Assembly (NCBI GenBank): GCA_007128755.1
Contig: SKWV01000495.1
Span: 1-17,099, forward strand
DNA length: 17,099 nucleotides
Source of the DNA: Trueperaceae bacterium
GTDB lineage: Bacteria; Deinococcota; Deinococci; Deinococcales; Trueperaceae
Reading direction: 5' to 3'
The position numbers and the translations under genes are program-made. A model generated the notes under the pieces. The model saw only the letters and a list, made by a program, of their open reading frames with translations. It was not told the origin of the DNA and did no database searches. Below are positions 15,065-17,099 of the stretch, piece by piece (within the stretch, counting starts at the first letter, position 1; each line of letters opens with the position of its first letter).

Positions 15065-15093
15065 ACTCTGAGGCAGCCGAAGGCGCTTGTCAA
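15065..15093 (-). promoter_or_regulatory. Promoter of the DUF4062-STAND gene
   Basis: On the minus strand a perfect -35 TTGACA (15088-15093) is followed by a 17-nt spacer and CAGAGT (15065-15070, 3 of 6 to consensus). The predicted start near 15058 gives a leader of about 39 nt with a Shine-Dalgarno. It lies in the 116-nt gap after murJ, so this gene is probably transcribed independently. Confidence 0.6.
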
Positions 15094-15135
15094 CGCTCCC
15101 CGAGACCGCGGCAGCAGCGACGTCCTGGACGGCGT

Positions 15136-16683
15136 TCAGGCTCTTCGGCGCAGGACTCCGGCGGGCACGATCCCGAGGGCGAGGCCGAGGGCGGCGTACG
15201 CCGCCACAAGCACCACACCGCCGATGGCGAGCTCCACGAGCTGCAGCGTCCACCCGGTCGCGTCGACGAACCCCAGCGCGGCGGTGGCCACGGCGCGAGC
15301 GAGCGCGACGGCCGCGACCGCCGCGACCCCGACGCGCGCGAGGTACAGAAGCGTGGCGCGCAGGTCGAGGCCCTCGGCGCGCGTCATCCAGCCGAGCAGC
15401 ACCGCCGTCTGCAGCGTCATCGAAAGGGCCGTCGCCCACGACAGGCCGGCGATCCCGTAGCGGGGCGCGAGGAGCACGAACAGGCCCGCGGTCGCCACGG
15501 TGAACGCCACGCTCAGGGCGACGGGCGCGACCACGCGGCCGCGCACGAAGAAGGGGCGGAGCAGGAAGTTCACGAGACCCGCCGGCGCGAGCGCGAGCCC
15601 CAGGGGAGCGATGGCGAGCACCGCGAGGGCGATCGTGGTGTCCTGCCCCGCCGCGGGGCGCAGCAGCTCGAACACCACCCGCACCGAGGGCTCCGCGAAG
15701 GCGTAGAGCACGAGGCCCGTGGGGGCGCTGAGCAGCACGATGAAGCGGATCCCCTCCGCCAGCGTGTCGCGGAAGGCCGTTCCCCCCTCGGCGGCCACGT
15801 TGCCCAGCCGCGAGAAGTAGGCGACGGCGGGGCTGATCGCGAACAGGCCGAGCGCCAGGCTGAAGAGCATGGCCGAGAGCGCGTACGCGGTGACGGCGCC
15901 GGGCGGGAAGAGCGCGGCGTCGGAGACGATGCGCTGCGCGACGACGTTGAGGAACTGACGGGCGCCCGTGGTGAAGGCGAACGGCGCCATCAGCGCCAGG
16001 GCCAGCGGCATGGAGGCGTGCCAGAGGCTGCCGAGGCGCGGCGTGACCCCCGCACGACGCATCGCCGGCCACTGCACGGCCGCCTGCGCGATGCCGCCCA
16101 GCACCACCCCCCAGGCCAGGACGACGGCCTGCCCGGGGAACGCGAGCATCGCCGCGATCGCCACGACGTTCAGGGCCACCGGCGCCCAGGCCGGGGCGAG
16201 GAAGCGCTCCTCGGCGTTGAGCACGCCCATCGCGAGCGCCGCGAGGCTGATCGCCGCGAGCGTCGGGAACGTGATCCGCAGGAGCAGCACCGCGAGGTCC
16301 CGGTCGACGTTGGATCCGCTGGCGAGCAGCAGGTCGACGATGAAGGGCGCGCCCATGAGGGCGAGGCCGACGAGCGCGGCGTTCACCAGCGCCAGCACAC
16401 CCGCCATCGCGCCGGCGAACGCCCGTCGGTCGTCGCCCTTCAGGCGCTGGTAGATCGGGATGAAGGCGTTGGTCAGCGCCCCTTCGGCGAGCAGCTCGCG
16501 GAAGAGGTTCGGGACGGTCCAGGCGAGCCGGAAGGCGTCGCTGGCGCGGACGGGGAAGAGCGCCACGAGCAGGACCTCGCGCACGAGGCCGGAGACGCGG
16601 CTCGCGAGCGTCCCGCCCATGAGCGTGAAGGCCCCGCGGGCCGACGAACGGCGCGGTGCCGTCGGCGCTCCTGCCTCAGGCAC
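15136..16683 (-). CDS. murJ: Lipid II flippase MurJ (MviN)
   Basis: MurJ flips undecaprenyl-linked lipid II across the inner membrane for peptidoglycan synthesis. The 515-aa polytopic MOP-superfamily protein has the family opening FTLMGGTLASRVSGLVREV (19-37), RASDAFRLAWTVPNLFRELLAEGALTNAF (split, about 46-74), IPIYQRLKG and repeated hydrophobic helices up to residue 510, consistent with 14 membrane segments. The GTG at 16683 is chosen because it adds a short cytoplasmic N-terminus of normal length and overlaps a small upstream ORF by 8 nt. No Shine-Dalgarno is evident, so coupling would be needed. The ATG at 16620 would cut into the first helix region. The DUF4062 gene follows after 116 nt with its own promoter. 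Confidence 0.93.
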   Translation of the reverse strand: MPEAGAPTAPRRSSARGAFTLMGGTLASRVSGLVREVLLVALFPVRASDAFRLAWTVPNLFRELLAEGALTNAFIPIYQRLKGDDRRAFAGAMAGVLALVNAALVGLALMGAPFIVDLLLASGSNVDRDLAVLLLRITFPTLAAISLAALAMGVLNAEERFLAPAWAPVALNVVAIAAMLAFPGQAVVLAWGVVLGGIAQAAVQWPAMRRAGVTPRLGSLWHASMPLALALMAPFAFTTGARQFLNVVAQRIVSDAALFPPGAVTAYALSAMLFSLALGLFAISPAVAYFSRLGNVAAEGGTAFRDTLAEGIRFIVLLSAPTGLVLYAFAEPSVRVVFELLRPAAGQDTTIALAVLAIAPLGLALAPAGLVNFLLRPFFVRGRVVAPVALSVAFTVATAGLFVLLAPRYGIAGLSWATALSMTLQTAVLLGWMTRAEGLDLRATLLYLARVGVAAVAAVALARAVATAALGFVDATGWTLQLVELAIGGVVLVAAYAALGLALGIVPAGVLRRRA

Positions 16684-16789
16684 AGGGCGGCGTGGCGGTC
16701 GTGTCGGGCGGCTCGGCGCCCACGCGGGGCGGCGGCCGAGAGGTGATCCGGTCGAGCGGGTCGAGCGTGCGCGCGGCGACGCGGGCCAT
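16676..16789 (-). CDS. Small hypothetical protein coupled to murJ
   Basis: This is a 37-aa ORF, MARVAARTLDPLD at the start and a proline/threonine-rich end (PPDTTATPPCA). I recognise no family, membrane segment or domain. In its favour, AGGAG lies 4-5 nt before the ATG at 16789, nearly every codon ends in G or C as in the real genes here, and the stop overlaps the murJ GTG by 8 nt, which has no Shine-Dalgarno of its own. It could be a genuine small protein or a leader that delivers ribosomes to murJ. Against it, the local GC is so high that GC-ending codons are weak evidence. Confidence 0.4.
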   Translation of the reverse strand: MARVAARTLDPLDRITSRPPPRVGAEPPDTTATPPCA

Positions 16790-16882
16790 GCAGCTCCTCG
16801 CGATCGGGCGGGCCCGCAGAGCGGACGACCGCCACCCGCCCGGGTCGCCCCTGGGATCGGGTGGCGTCACGATACCGCGGCC

Positions 16883-16910
16883 ACCGCGCGGCGGCGGCGA
16901 CCGCGCGGCG
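16883..16910. repeat. Two copies of an 11-bp repeat downstream of the ferredoxin gene
   Basis: ACCGCGCGGCG occurs at 16883-16893 and 16900-16910, a 17-bp period. Each contains the palindrome CCGCGCGG. It begins 6 nt after the ferredoxin stop (in the minus direction). It may be a terminator-related or protein-binding element, or chance in GC-rich DNA. Confidence 0.35.
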
Positions 16911-16916
16911 GGAGCG

Positions 16917-17099
16917 CTAGTCCGCGGGGATCTCGCGCGCCAGCTCGGCCGGGTCGAACCAGGCCGCCTCGGGCTCGACCCCGTCGGCGGGCACGGGGCC
17001 CGTGTCGGCCCAGCCCTCGCTCGCCTTGGTCTTGAGGACCTTCACGCTCATGTCGTCCTCGACGAGCATCTGGCAGGAGAGCCGCACCTCGCCGAGCAG
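16917..17099 (-). CDS. [2Fe-2S] ferredoxin, C-terminal part only
   Basis: The last 60 residues of a protein whose start lies beyond the right edge are visible. EVRLSCQMLVEDDMSVKVL matches the end of plant/adrenodoxin-type [2Fe-2S] ferredoxins, where R-L-x-C-Q carries the fourth cluster cysteine. The following 40 residues are an acidic tail (ending AELAREIPAD). It would carry electrons to an oxygenase or reductase that cannot be identified here. The three other cluster cysteines should lie outside the window. The stop is TAG at 16917-16919, and murJ with its small upstream ORF is next on the same strand. Confidence 0.75.
   Translation of the reverse strand: MLGEVRLSCQMLVEDDMSVKVLKTKASEGWADTGPVPADGVEPEAAWFDPAELAREIPAD

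Noticed and set aside
15020..16072. Open frame extending the DUF4062-STAND protein by about 350 N-terminal residues
   Set aside because: It lies antisense-free but out of frame over murJ on the same strand, has arginine/glycine-rich shadow composition, and the ATG at 15019 has a Shine-Dalgarno and promoter in front.

Overview
This is a high-GC bacterial chromosome segment made mostly of housekeeping genes. The L32 protein (60 aa, N-terminus MAKHPVPKKKTSK, then RRSHHALTPPTLV and a C4 zinc ribbon) closely resembles the Thermus/Deinococcus L32 sequences I remember. Several genes appear to start directly at the transcript 5' end, close behind a TANNNT -10 box, a habit known from Deinococcus. I infer a member of the Deinococcota, possibly a high-GC deep lineage such as Trueperaceae. 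No search was run, so this placement is an inference.

Layout. (1) 1-1469: a peptidase C45/acyltransferase-like gene cut by the left edge (-), a small DUF2892 membrane protein (-), and a divergent COG2345/SufR-like cysteine-bearing regulator (+) sharing a 63-nt promoter region. (2) 1470-1806: a gene-free stretch rich in inverted repeats, beginning with a strong terminator hairpin. (3) 1807-6724: a minus-strand run in the order response regulator, CPA2 cation/proton antiporter with TrkA-N domain, hisA, mutM, 4HBT thioesterase. The last four genes overlap end to end. mutM appears to start at AUC, because the obligatory N-terminal proline has no AUG/GUG/UUG in front of it. (4) 6760-12210: a plus-strand cluster, YceD/DUF177-rpmF-fabH-fabD-fabG-acpP-fabF, joining ribosomal protein L32 to fatty-acid elongation. 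It starts at a good sigma-70-type promoter (TTGACA-N18-TACCTT) that implies a leaderless message. plsX, often found between rpmF and fabH, is missing. (5) 12197-15019 (-): a 940-aa STAND-type ATPase with an N-terminal hydrophobic segment, a DUF4062 domain and TPR-like repeats, under its own promoter. Its 3' end overlaps that of fabF by 14 bp. (6) 15136-16683 (-): the lipid II flippase murJ, preceded by a possible coupled 37-aa ORF. (7) 16917-17099 (-): the C-terminus of a [2Fe-2S] ferredoxin, cut by the right edge.

Function. The fab cluster supplies initiation (FabH), malonyl loading (FabD), carrier (ACP), reduction (FabG) and elongation (FabF). MurJ serves the cell envelope. The minus-strand operon combines ion homeostasis, histidine synthesis, oxidative DNA repair and thioester hydrolysis with no single obvious theme. 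The least conventional parts are the DUF4062-STAND protein, the AUC-start mutM and the repeat-rich gap at 1470-1806. I saw no tRNA, rRNA, CRISPR array, insertion sequence or phage gene.
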